DNA from: JBNJEM01 sp051745935
Lineage (GTDB): Bacteria > Planctomycetota > Planctomycetia > Pirellulales > Pirellulaceae
Direction: 5' to 3'
DNA: 13,855 nt
Assembly: GCA_051745935.1 (NCBI GenBank)
Contig: JBNJEM010000136.1
Location: 1-13,855 of the forward strand
Shown in pieces: positions 6,125-13,855 of this stretch. Below the pieces are notes generated by a model. It saw only the letters and a program-made list of their open reading frames with translations. It was not told the origin of the DNA and ran no database searches. A program made the position numbers and the translations under genes. The number at the start of each line of letters is the position of its first letter. Position 1 is the stretch's first letter.

Positions 6125-9100
6125 TCATCGCACACTCCGACGCAGTTCCAATCCGCTGATCCACGGCTCGCCCACACGGGGAACGAATTCAATATTCAGA
6201 TTCTGGTCGGCGGTAACACGAAACTCCTTAAAGACCGCCCGCCGCGTTCCTCCGGCTTCCCGCGCGATGTCGAAATCCTCCACCGCGGTACGCCCCTGAA
6301 TCTTGATGTCGAACACACGTTCCCCCGGTCCGATATCGTCCAGTTCCGCGAAATGCAATCGCAGGGTATACGGCACGGGCTCAACCGTGGTCCCTTCGCT
6401 GTGTATGCGCACGGAGCGCGACCTGAAGCGGTTTTGGAGTTCATCCAGCTTGAAGGAGGTATTGCCTTGCGTGCTAAAGTGTGCCAATAAGCGATTCAGG
6501 GACAGGTCCATCGCCGCGAGAAGCCGCAGTGGAATGGCTGCCTCGACGCGGAACGTCCTTGGTTCCACATGAACGGCGCTGTTCCATTGTGTTTCGGGAA
6601 TGTCGCGCCGCGTCGCGTTGAAGGTCCACAGCTTGCCATACCATTCGTTCTTGATGCTTTCCGTCGTCACCTTCCGGCTCGGCGCGTCGGCGGCGCTCGC
6701 CACCAGAGTGAGCAGACTGCCGCTGCTCAATAAATCCCTACGCGCCCCGGAACCCATGCTAATGTTGTGGTCCCCATGTTCGGGATCAAACGCGGAAAGC
6801 TGGAAACCCATGGAAGGATTGTCCCTGTCTTCCAGTTTCAGGGGGGCCAGCGGAACGAGAGTCTCAACCAGCATGTGGCCATCGCTCTTTCTCACGGCGA
6901 CCTCCGTGTCGATGTCTTCGAATTCACGCAGCCGGTTCAGGTCGCGCTGCCGCGGCGTGGTTCCCAGGTCGTCGAACACCGTGGGTTCAACGTCACCAAC
7001 CATGCCGCGAATGACTTCGGCGGTCCCCGCTTCCCTATCGACCACCAGCTCCACAATTCGTTCCTGATCCAGGTTGACAAACTGCGCCCGAAGACCATGG
7101 CCAAAATCTCTTTCCGGCTCGACGGGAACCTGCATCAGCACGGCCAACCCCTTGTCGGTCCATCCCAGCCGCATCGCGCCGTGAGCTTTCCCCATGGCAA
7201 TCTCCGCCCCCCGGTCACGCCAGTCGGTGGGCATGGCATCAACGGTGACGTTTGTCATCAATGGCACGGGCACCAAGTTGCTGGCCGCCTGACTCGACAT
7301 GCCGCCGTCCATCATGACCCGAAACCGGGCATAGGCGGAACGCTCGGTGTCCTTGAAGAATACGTTGAAGCACGTGTCCGGATCCCAGGCTCGGGGAACT
7401 CCACGGCGCCCTTTGGCGGTGCCAGGTTCCACCTGGGCTTGACGGGAGAAGGAGAGATACATGTTCTCGCGGTCGCATCTGACCCGCACCCGTCCATTGT
7501 CCGTGATGCCCCCTGGATCATCCCCGGTAACAGGAATTCCGGGCTCCCCCGTCCATGCGTCATCATCCAACTGTCCGTCAATGCGCGGCGGCGTGGCGAC
7601 GGGCGACGCCAGGGTGGTGGTGAGCGGATCATGATGCACCAGGCTTAGGGCGAGCTTTCGTATCCCCTCGATGCCGGAAGCCGCAATCCAGGGCCGCTTG
7701 GTATTCTCCATGGTCACGCGGTCCGCATTAACGCGGTACGGTCCGCCGCTCGCGGCCACGTCCAAGTCAAGCGGCAAGGCAATGGTTTGCGGGAACTCGC
7801 CCCTCGCGCCGCCCGTGGAGAACATGGTCCGGTCTTTCGGATACCCCAGCCAAAGGAACCCCTGCTCGTCGCGGCGGTCCCCGGGCGCGCCGAAGTTCAG
7901 TCCAAGTTGGCACGTTCTATCCACCCGCTCCTGGTCCATGAAGACCGCCCAGTCCTCGTTGCTCCGCTGGCGCGCCGGCGCCATGGCCAGACTCGTGGGC
8001 AAGTTGTACGGACAGAAACAATCGCCGGTTCCCTGGAGGGAAACCAGCATCCCCAGCGAGGGAGATAACGTGATCCGGCACCCAGGACGGGTGCCGGGCA
8101 AGTTGCGCATCCCGCTGTCATCCGCAAGGTCATACAAGCCCACCGTGCCGGACCGCATCAGGTTCATCGTGGACGACGCCACCGTTCCGCCGCACCCGTA
8201 GCCACGGAGGAAAAACAGGTCGCCCTCGTCACCGGTAATCGGATCCGTGCGCGTGGCCAGCTCTTCGCGTCCCTCGGGAATGAGCGGCAGCCGCGGTATG
8301 TTGCCATCATGCCGTTTGAATTGCGGGACTCGCCCCCACTGACGAGCATGGCCAGGCAGGTCGTCTTTATCGCTTCGGGCCACCTGGGACATGGGCGCCA
8401 TTTCGGGCCGCGCTTCTCCGCTCAACACAAAAGTCGCCGTGCCGGCGCGCCACGGGTCACGTCGCCGGGTGATCGGGGCACCGTAATACCGGCGGTGCTG
8501 ATAGCCCTCCCGCTCGTGAAGCGCTATCTCCGCCGACATATCGAACGTGTCGGGAACGCGCCCCGTCAGTTTCTTGATTTCGGCATGGGGAATGCGCAAC
8601 ACGTAACCCTCCGCCGCGCGCTGAAGGTCCACGGCGGGAATTGACGTGTTCTCGAAGCCGTCAAAGCGGCGCATGCGTCCCCGCTTGAGATCCACAATGA
8701 GGGGAAACCTGCCCGTCCCGGACGGAAGCAACCGCTTTTCCGGGGACCGAAAATCAAACCACATCACCCAGCCGTCCCGATCAGCCCGCGCTGGGGTTTT
8801 CGAACCGAGCCTGATTTCCACGGCGGCATCGGTTTTCGCGACAGCAATCGTACCTCCGTATTGTTTGTCCTCCGATTCCGACCGGAATTCTTGAATCCGA
8901 TCCAGCGAAAACACCCGTGGTTCCGGATTGCCGTATATCTTGTCCAGCCTACCCGTTTGCGCATCCACCTGCATGACATGATCGCCCATGCTGATATAGG
9001 CGTAGTTGTCATCGGCGGCAACGTATCCGTAGCCCGGCGCGTAATAACTCCAGAGTTGCTTGCCGGTGTAGGCATCCACCGCCATGACATAGCCGTCGCC

Positions 9101-11092
9101 CGGATTGAAAACACGCCCGGATGCCGGGACCGGAGGGGGAAGATGCGTCCTGTGCCGGGACAGGATGCGCTGGCGGCCGACACCGCCGAACCAGTGCAAT
9201 TCGAGCGGCCAGGAGACCCGCTCGTCCACGCCCGTCTCGGAATCCCAATCGAACGCGCCATCAAGCCGCCCGCGATTGACCACATGGCCCTGACGTTCCT
9301 CTTCGGGAATCCCGGCGCGTCGCGCGAATTCATCGATTTGCCGCTCGTTCATGTCCACGAACCGCATCCGTCCCGTGATGGGACGCACGACGCGATACAT
9401 CTCCGAGGGCCGGATGTTTTCGGCACCGCCGACCACCAGCACCTCGCTCGCGAAATAGTCGCCATAGGGGAGCGTTCCGTCCTCCGGCGCCTGGTGCACG
9501 ACGACGTCGTGGCCATAACAGTATTCCTCGTGGCGGAGCAGCAGTCTTTCGCGAGCTTCTTGCACGGATGGATCATCGGGGAGCAGGACGAGCACGTGCA
9601 GGTTCCGTTCGGCGGCCAGACGTTCCGCCGCCGTCGTATCCATGCTTCCAACCACCAGGGCGAAACCTTCGGGATCTCGCGGCTTCGTCGCGGTACGCCG
9701 CCTCGCTGGAGCCAATTCATGTCCCGGCGCGAAGGCATACAGCGTTCCCTGTTCCGTGGAAACATACAACGTATCCCCGGCAATGGCCAACCCGCGCGCC
9801 TGCCCATCCACGCCGCCGCGCCAGATCTCTTCGCCGTTTTCGGTCTTCATCGCCGATACAAAGCCGTCCGAACCGGCAATCAGGACATCATCCGCCAACG
9901 CCAGGCTGTAAATGCGCTCGTGCTCGATCTTCCACAATCGTTTCAGATCGTCGCCTGAACAGTCCACCGCGTCCAGCTCGCCCATGCCGGAAGCATAAAA
10001 GCGGTCGCCGGTATACACGACGCGGTTACGGCCACCGATGGGAGCGATTTGTCCACGCTGGCGGCGCGTGCCCTCGCGTGGACTATCGGGCAGATCATCG
10101 TAGCGGTTCCACTTCCCGTAATCGCCGCGACCCCCTTCCAGGCTGTAAAAATCCAGGCCATCGGGCTGGATCAACTCCATCTCTCCCAGGCGGGTCGGCA
10201 AATCCGGCTGCCAGGCCCGAGCGGGCGTGGCCACGAACCCATCGATCAGCGTCGCCCAGGTTGAACCGGCCCCACGGGCGTCCCAATGGACCAGGTCGCC
10301 GGTTTCCGCGCTGAACATGGCGGGTGAGCTCTCGCCGGTGGGCATGGCCAGCGTCTTGCTATCGGTCAGCAGGTAGCCCTGGGAGGTGGGCCCGCCAAGG
10401 GAAAGCCCATCGTGCGGATAAGCCAGGTACAGCGCGTTGATCGTATCGTTGCGCCATTGCACCTCACCGGTGTGTGCATCCAATGCATAGGGAACCACGC
10501 CTTCGCTGGGCCACATGCCGCCGACCACGTAGACGGTGTTCCCGTCCACGAGCACCCCGCTGCGAGAGGGCCACCGCGAAATGACGCGATCGTTGCCGAT
10601 CAACATGCGATTGTCGCGGGCCGCCCGAAACGTCCAGATCACCTCGCCCGTCTTCGCGTCCAGACTGTATACCCAGCCGTCGTCGCTGGAAAAATAGCAT
10701 CGCCCATGGGCGATGTGGGGCGCGAAGCGTACCGGCGCGCCGGTGGTATACACCCAGCGCACGGAACCGTCGCTGGCATCCATGGCATACACCGAATCGT
10801 CGGCGGAGCTGGACAAATAGACGAAGCCATCGGCCACCACCGGCATGAAGGCGTAGTCGAACTCAAAAACGGAAAACGCGCGCCCCGCTTCGGGCCAGGC
10901 TGGTCGTGGCGCCCGCGGCATGTGCCGCACCCACGCCGTCCCCAGCGGAAAATCCAGCCGCGCATTGGTGATCCCGGAGCGGGCACCGTCCTTGCGGTAG
11001 GTAGGCCAGTCTTCGGCTCTCGCGGTGGTTGCCGCCACGGACACCGAAACAACGAACAGGGCTCTTAACGGACAACGCAACATGTTTTTCAT
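6125..11092 (-). CDS. Giant secreted PQQ-propeller protein with methyltransferase-like insert, CBM9-like and malectin-like modules
   Basis: The protein has 1655 residues. A signal peptide (MKNMLRCPLRALFVVSVSVA, then ATTARA) precedes EDWPTYRKDGARSG, the usual opening of PQQ-like beta-propellers. Propeller repeats are clear at about 97-115 (VYAMDASDGSVRWVY), 140-155, 201-216, 373-388, 413-425, 444-456 and 668-720. Residues 475-560 read as a degenerate Rossmann/methyltransferase domain: GFALVVGSMDTTAAERLA where active folds have GxGxG. Residues 740-890 and 1165-1470 contain DOMON/CBM9-like blocks (WVMWFDFRSPEK; RIDGQLDDDAW). A conserved-Cys region lies at 962-1035 (RGYGCG, RPGCRI, GDCFCPYNLPTSLA). 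The end, 1562-1655 (TLRLHFAELDDIGPGERVFD), is malectin-like but seems to lack the first half of that domain. The likely place is periplasm or surface, binding carbohydrate; an enzymatic role is unproven. I chose the ATG at 11092 because the signal peptide follows it; the frame is open 52 codons further without a leader. The Shine-Dalgarno is weak (GAGAAA). The gene stands alone. Confidence 0.88.
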   Translation of the reverse strand: MKNMLRCPLRALFVVSVSVAATTARAEDWPTYRKDGARSGITNARLDFPLGTAWVRHMPRAPRPAWPEAGRAFSVFEFDYAFMPVVADGFVYLSSSADDSVYAMDASDGSVRWVYTTGAPVRFAPHIAHGRCYFSSDDGWVYSLDAKTGEVIWTFRAARDNRMLIGNDRVISRWPSRSGVLVDGNTVYVVGGMWPSEGVVPYALDAHTGEVQWRNDTINALYLAYPHDGLSLGGPTSQGYLLTDSKTLAMPTGESSPAMFSAETGDLVHWDARGAGSTWATLIDGFVATPARAWQPDLPTRLGEMELIQPDGLDFYSLEGGRGDYGKWNRYDDLPDSPREGTRRQRGQIAPIGGRNRVVYTGDRFYASGMGELDAVDCSGDDLKRLWKIEHERIYSLALADDVLIAGSDGFVSAMKTENGEEIWRGGVDGQARGLAIAGDTLYVSTEQGTLYAFAPGHELAPARRRTATKPRDPEGFALVVGSMDTTAAERLAAERNLHVLVLLPDDPSVQEARERLLLRHEEYCYGHDVVVHQAPEDGTLPYGDYFASEVLVVGGAENIRPSEMYRVVRPITGRMRFVDMNERQIDEFARRAGIPEEERQGHVVNRGRLDGAFDWDSETGVDERVSWPLELHWFGGVGRQRILSRHRTHLPPPVPASGRVFNPGDGYVMAVDAYTGKQLWSYYAPGYGYVAADDNYAYISMGDHVMQVDAQTGRLDKIYGNPEPRVFSLDRIQEFRSESEDKQYGGTIAVAKTDAAVEIRLGSKTPARADRDGWVMWFDFRSPEKRLLPSGTGRFPLIVDLKRGRMRRFDGFENTSIPAVDLQRAAEGYVLRIPHAEIKKLTGRVPDTFDMSAEIALHEREGYQHRRYYGAPITRRRDPWRAGTATFVLSGEARPEMAPMSQVARSDKDDLPGHARQWGRVPQFKRHDGNIPRLPLIPEGREELATRTDPITGDEGDLFFLRGYGCGGTVASSTMNLMRSGTVGLYDLADDSGMRNLPGTRPGCRITLSPSLGMLVSLQGTGDCFCPYNLPTSLAMAPARQRSNEDWAVFMDQERVDRTCQLGLNFGAPGDRRDEQGFLWLGYPKDRTMFSTGGARGEFPQTIALPLDLDVAASGGPYRVNADRVTMENTKRPWIAASGIEGIRKLALSLVHHDPLTTTLASPVATPPRIDGQLDDDAWTGEPGIPVTGDDPGGITDNGRVRVRCDRENMYLSFSRQAQVEPGTAKGRRGVPRAWDPDTCFNVFFKDTERSAYARFRVMMDGGMSSQAASNLVPVPLMTNVTVDAMPTDWRDRGAEIAMGKAHGAMRLGWTDKGLAVLMQVPVEPERDFGHGLRAQFVNLDQERIVELVVDREAGTAEVIRGMVGDVEPTVFDDLGTTPRQRDLNRLREFEDIDTEVAVRKSDGHMLVETLVPLAPLKLEDRDNPSMGFQLSAFDPEHGDHNISMGSGARRDLLSSGSLLTLVASAADAPSRKVTTESIKNEWYGKLWTFNATRRDIPETQWNSAVHVEPRTFRVEAAIPLRLLAAMDLSLNRLLAHFSTQGNTSFKLDELQNRFRSRSVRIHSEGTTVEPVPYTLRLHFAELDDIGPGERVFDIKIQGRTAVEDFDIAREAGGTRRAVFKEFRVTADQNLNIEFVPRVGEPWISGLELRRSVR

Positions 11093-11588
11093 TCTTTTTC
11101 TCGTACTGGATGGAACGAAGGAGCCATAAGAAGACCATTCGGATTTCCCGCCATCCAAGGTTTTGTGTTGTGGATCGTGGAAGCAAAAGCCGAATTTTGG
11201 TAGGGCCTGTACGAATTGCCGTCGGTGAAAAAGGCGCCCTTCATCCACAACGCGGATTGCGTGGCCACGAACGCCGCGCGAAGGAAAGCAGGCCCAAATG
11301 CCTCTCGCACGCGTACCCTACCTTATCCTGGTCGTTCGCGTCTTTGCAAGTGGATTGTCGCTGCCACGTTGAACAGATAGTGGTGCCCCCTCGACTCGGA
11401 ACGATTCGAACTGTAGATTTACCGAAAATGAGTCCGGCTAAGCATTTAGGGCTGTCTGGAGGTCTTGCCCTCTACTTGAAAACCCTAGTTATCCGATGAA
11501 TACTTGAATTGACGACACGAGCAAAAAGCACTAGACACAGTAGCCGGGATATGTTCTCCAACAAGTATAGAGCTCACGGAAACACCGA
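11093..11588. other. Divergent intergenic region; low-GC right half
   Basis: Neither strand holds a recognisable gene; overlapping frames at 11029-11499 (+) and 11089-11310 (-) have no family resemblance. It must carry promoters for the giant minus gene and for the plus-strand three-gene unit. A weak candidate for the latter is TTGACG (11509-11514), a 17-base spacer and TAGACA (11532-11537). From about 11400 the base composition becomes richer in A and T, so the left border of the low-GC segment is probably inside this gap. I looked here for the missing 5' part of the GH127 gene found at 13452 and did not see it. Confidence 0.45.
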
Positions 11589-12209
11589 ATGCCCTTGAAT
11601 TTACAGTCACGCAATGTTGTTATTGTTGGTGCGTTCAACCCACGCATAATCTTACCTGATTGGCTCCAGAAGGTCGGGATTGTGGAACCTATGGACACGA
11701 AGACTGAAGTGGAATTCGAGGTCGGAGGTAAAGACCGGCCTGGTTTTCGTTTTTCGACCGGCGCTTTTCGGTGGCATGTTACAGATTCTCGTCTAAAGAT
11801 TGACAGTCAACATGAAAACCCAGCAACGCTCGCTGCTAGGGTTTTAGAACATTTGCCCCATACGCCGTTGTCGGCTGTAGGCCACAATTTAGAGTATCGA
11901 TCGGAGTCTATTGACGGATTGCGATTGCCTCAAATTGGTGAATTGAATTCTGCTGCCTTGAAAAAGGAGTACAACAAAACAGTACGAGAGACCGGTTGGT
12001 CGTGCCGGCTGGAACTAGCCGAAGGTGTACTTCTAAACATACGGGCGATGCAGCGATTAGGGACTATTGAAGTCTCAACAAACTTACACAGGGAAGTACC
12101 GGACGTGGACAAGGTTAGGATGATCGCGAGAGGGTTCGAAGAGGATGTCAGTTTGAGTAACAACATTGTTTCGTCGATGATTGGAGAAATTGATGAGCAT
12201 AGCCACTAA
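11589..12209 (+). CDS. Hypothetical protein, first gene of the low-GC three-gene unit
   Basis: I do not recognise a named family. The 206 residues contain no signal peptide, membrane segment or cysteine cluster. The first 35 residues (NVVIVGAFNPRIILPDWLQK) read as a beta strand followed by a helix. Alternating beta-like stretches follow (FEVGGKDRPGFRFSTGAFRW, VTDSRLKIDS), then a helix ending in a conserved-looking LEHLPHTPLSAVGHNLEY at about 90-105, another beta pair (WSCRLELAEGVLLNIRAMQR) and an acidic helical tail. It is soluble and probably cytosolic. The ATG at 11589 has only a weak GGA upstream. Its last 17 bases overlap the next gene, so the two are translated from one message and their products may act together. 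Codon use is clearly less GC-rich than in the genes to the left, suggesting a separate origin. Real gene: likely. Function: unknown. Confidence 0.75.
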   Translation: MPLNLQSRNVVIVGAFNPRIILPDWLQKVGIVEPMDTKTEVEFEVGGKDRPGFRFSTGAFRWHVTDSRLKIDSQHENPATLAARVLEHLPHTPLSAVGHNLEYRSESIDGLRLPQIGELNSAALKKEYNKTVRETGWSCRLELAEGVLLNIRAMQRLGTIEVSTNLHREVPDVDKVRMIARGFEEDVSLSNNIVSSMIGEIDEHSH

Positions 12210-12888
12210 GAGACGCCACCCCGCCCCATTCGAAGCGAACACCACGGATTCTTTTGGCGCATTTAGCTGTAGTCCTTCCGAATCTAGGTCTCCGACTGGC
12301 AGTCCAGAATTCCATCTGTGCGAAGGGTCGGAACAGCCTAGTAAATCTTCGGAGAGTAATGAAGAATTCGTGTTTGATGACCTGGTTAAGCGCATGCTGA
12401 GTGCATGGGGGCGGGAGAAACAGCGAATCGCAAATGAAGTCATTAACCGAATTGCCAGTAGCGAAGATAAATCGTCGCAGGCAGCTTGGGCCGGGTACCT
12501 AATCTTACAGAACGGAAGTGCCAATTGTATCTACGATTTTGTTGGGATTCTTTCACGCCTCGGTCCGAGCGTTATTAGAGATTGTGTTGTCCAGGCTTTA
12601 CAGGCGAACGGTGGAACACAATATACGACCGACGATTATTGGTTTGCGCTTGTTCGTGCGTTAGGGTATCTGTGCCGACAAGGGCATACGGATGAGTTCT
12701 TGCCGTTAATTATGATGATGTCCCGCAATCCAAAGAGTATTTCGATTCGTGAGGCGGCCGTTTATGCGCTGGCTGACATTGGAGATGAATCCGCGAACAT
12801 TCGGCTAAAGCAGATGGCTGAAAAGGATCTGTCGCCAATTATCAGGGAGGTGGCCCAGGAGTCGTTGGAAGAAGTTGAAGCTGAATAG
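12193..12888 (+). CDS. HEAT-repeat-like protein with Ser/Pro-rich N-terminus
   Basis: The protein has 231 residues. Residues 1-55 are low-complexity and polar (many S, P, E), probably disordered. From about 60 the chain is all-helical with HEAT/ARM-like helix pairs: DLVKRMLSAWGREKQRIANE, WAGYLILQNGSANCIYDFVG, IRDCVVQALQANG, YWFALVRALGYLCRQG, and the clearest unit SIREAAVYALADIGDESANI at about 184-203, followed by SPIIREVAQESLEEVE. HEAT repeats form curved scaffolds that bind proteins or nucleic acid; no catalytic motif is visible, so an adaptor role is inferred. I chose the ATG at 12193 because GGAG (12183-12186) lies six bases before it; a TTG at 12181 is the alternative. The start lies 17 bases inside the preceding gene, indicating translational coupling, and the next gene starts 19 bases after the stop. 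Confidence 0.78.
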   Translation: MSIATKRRHPAPFEANTTDSFGAFSCSPSESRSPTGSPEFHLCEGSEQPSKSSESNEEFVFDDLVKRMLSAWGREKQRIANEVINRIASSEDKSSQAAWAGYLILQNGSANCIYDFVGILSRLGPSVIRDCVVQALQANGGTQYTTDDYWFALVRALGYLCRQGHTDEFLPLIMMMSRNPKSISIREAAVYALADIGDESANIRLKQMAEKDLSPIIREVAQESLEEVEAE

Positions 12889-12907
12889 ATGAAACCCTGC
12901 GCGCAAA

Positions 12908-13450
12908 ATGTCGCATGCCACCGCCCACAAGATCTTTGATGATGTCGAGCCGCCTGTCTTTGTGCGCAGCGTGTGCCGGAGAAGTGATTGGGAGACTAAG
13001 CAACAAATCCTCAAGGACGTATTTGAAGCTGACTCCGCAGACGCGATTAGTGTTTGGCGGATCGAAAACGATTCAGATTTAATGAGAATCGCGGTGGCAA
13101 TAAATGCAAATCGTGTTGCGGGAAATCCGGACCATGGGAGTATACGCGGCGAACTTTTTCTAGTGGCAATCCAACCTCATGAGGTTGGTGCAATCAAGTT
13201 AGAGCAAAACGAGGGGCGGACTGATTGTGTTTTTGCCAAGCATCGCCACTATGACGCGGTAATTGAGGATGAATCGCAACGCACACAATTAGTTGATTTG
13301 CTTTTGGATGCTGAACGTAGTCCGAAAAAGGTCACAAAAGGCCAGATACGGGAAGCAGTTGAAAAGGCTGAAAAAGATTCCTGCTACGCCGTGGCAGAAA
13401 GTTCAACTGGCTGTGAATGCGAAAAAGGGTGTGTAACCGTTCACGAGTAG
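12908..13450 (+). CDS. Hypothetical protein with Cys-rich C-terminus, third gene of the unit
   Basis: The protein has 180 residues and I do not recognise a named family. Residues 1-60 (KIFDDVEPPVFVRSVCRRSD, then TKQQILKDVFEADSADAISVW) and 61-125 (LMRIAVAINANRV, GELFLVAIQPHEVG, CVFAKHRHYDAVI) look like a compact alpha/beta domain. A helical segment follows (SQRTQLVDLLLDAERS), then a basic-acidic stretch (KKVTKGQIREAVEKAEK). The last 22 residues hold four cysteines (159, 169, 171, 175: SCY, GCECEKGC), which could bind a metal or form disulfides; with no signal peptide, metal binding is likelier. The ATG at 12908 has no obvious Shine-Dalgarno, but it starts only 19 bases after the HEAT-like gene, so reinitiation is possible. 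Base composition matches the two genes before it. Its stop codon abuts the GH127 remnant. Confidence 0.72.
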   Translation: MSHATAHKIFDDVEPPVFVRSVCRRSDWETKQQILKDVFEADSADAISVWRIENDSDLMRIAVAINANRVAGNPDHGSIRGELFLVAIQPHEVGAIKLEQNEGRTDCVFAKHRHYDAVIEDESQRTQLVDLLLDAERSPKKVTKGQIREAVEKAEKDSCYAVAESSTGCECEKGCVTVHE

Positions 13451-13451
13451 C

Positions 13452-13818
13452 ATGACCGGGCGACCGCAATACCAGCGGATCACCACTTTCTTCTGGGATC
13501 AAGTTGTGAACCATCGCACCCATTGTACCGCCGGAACCAGCGAAGGCGAGCATTGGTTTTCCGAGCCGCACGTCCTGGGTTGGCATGTCACGGGCAACAT
13601 GACGAGGGGTAAGAATTCATTGGCCAATGTGAACCAGGAGACCTGCTGCACCTACGACCAGCTGAAGCTTGCTCGCCATTTGTTCGCATGGGACCCGCGG
13701 AACGAATACGCCGAGTATGACGACCGGGCCCTCATTAACCACATCCTTGCTTCGCGGGATCCGAAGACCGGCATGATGATATAATTTCTTCCGCTGGGCG
13801 AGGGACGCTGGAAATATA
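13452..13818 (+). pseudogene. GH127 / DUF1680 beta-L-arabinofuranosidase fragment
   Basis: GH127 enzymes release terminal beta-L-arabinofuranose using a zinc-bound cysteine nucleophile. The readable part covers only an interior segment: QYQRITTFFWDQVVNHRTHC, TSEGEHWF, NVNQETCCTYDQLKLARHLF, then AWDP, YAEYDDRALINHILASRDPK and TGMMI. In the family this last part continues as 'TGMM-Y-LPL'; here the next codon is TAA (13782-13784) and the following codons read FLPLGEGRWKY, so a nonsense change of a Tyr-type codon is the simplest reading. The ETC motif corresponds, from memory, to the Glu-x-Cys zinc ligands; the downstream Cys-Cys pair with the nucleophile is missing because homology stops near 13818, directly before the 33-bp repeat. 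The 5' part is also missing: homology starts right after the stop of the preceding gene. It is surely non-functional. The ATG at 13452 is fortuitous. Confidence 0.85.
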
Positions 13819-13822
13819 GCGC

Positions 13823-13855
13823 TCGCGGATGACTTTCTCCGCAGCGAGTCCGACC
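13823..13855 (+). repeat. 33-bp direct repeat, right copy (partner at 4-36)
   Basis: This stretch repeats 4-36 with one mismatch and runs off the window end, so the true repeat may be longer. CTCGC (13822-13826) can pair with GCGAG (13844-13848). It begins within about five bases of the point where GH127 similarity ends, so it marks a rearrangement or insertion boundary. Confidence 0.8.

Noticed and set aside
8861..9958. 365-codon open frame on the plus strand
   Set aside because: It lies wholly antisense to the giant PQQ-propeller gene, whose family motifs are clear; long antisense frames are expected in GC-rich genes. The same holds for 6767-7648 and 10412-11068.
11029..11499. 156-codon plus-strand frame before the low-GC unit
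   Set aside because: It overlaps the start of the giant gene in antisense, has no recognisable motif and no Shine-Dalgarno.
1..13855. Whole window as an integrative element bounded by att-like direct repeats
   Set aside because: No integrase, excisionase or tRNA gene is present, and the repeats lie at the very window edges, so the surrounding sequence is unknown.

Overview
The window looks like chromosomal sequence of a free-living, GC-rich bacterium, most likely a planctomycete or another PVC-group member. I infer this from a giant secreted PQQ-propeller protein with a degenerate methyltransferase-like insert, a B12/radical SAM protein with a DUF4070-type tail, a DUF2294 protein, and broken sulfatase and GH127 glycosidase genes. 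No rRNA, tRNA, CRISPR array, complete transposase or integrase was seen.

Layout. Bases 1-1033 (+) hold a TetR regulator missing its DNA-binding end and, 12 nt after it, an exported DsrE-like protein; the spacing suggests one transcript. Convergent to them, 1158-2630 (-) encodes the radical SAM protein. The gap 2631-3232 holds a 16-bp exact tandem duplication and, on the minus strand, a promoter-like sequence followed about 150 nt later by a textbook intrinsic terminator with no ORF between them, so probably a small RNA. A DUF2294 protein (3233-3622, +) converges on the Mg2+ channel gene mgtE (3776-5197, -). The mgtE promoter can be read directly, and its -35 box lies inside a REP-like palindrome. 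The gap 5198-6124 contains that palindrome, an inverted partner 0.4 kb away, and scrambled sulfatase remnants. Next is a 1655-residue secreted protein (6125-11092, -).

Bases 11093-13450 differ in character: after a 0.5-kb gap come three co-directional genes (11589-12209, 12193-12888, 12908-13450) with clearly lower G+C than the flanks. In the 60-base lines I counted, 12781-12840 has 29/60 and 13081-13140 has 30/60, against 43/60 at 4861-4920. They encode an unknown beta-rich protein, a HEAT-like repeat protein and an unknown Cys-tailed protein. A GH127 fragment with an in-frame stop begins at the stop codon of the third gene and ends where a 33-bp repeat begins. The same repeat, with one mismatch, lies at the left edge of the window beside the damaged TetR gene.

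How the genes fit together: TetR-DsrE looks like a small regulated unit; mgtE, the DUF2294 gene and the radical SAM gene look like independent single genes; the giant protein is an envelope or secreted protein, probably carbohydrate-binding. The most interesting regions are the low-GC three-gene unit, the small-RNA candidate, and the repeats at broken-gene edges. All family calls are from reading the translations; none was checked against a database.
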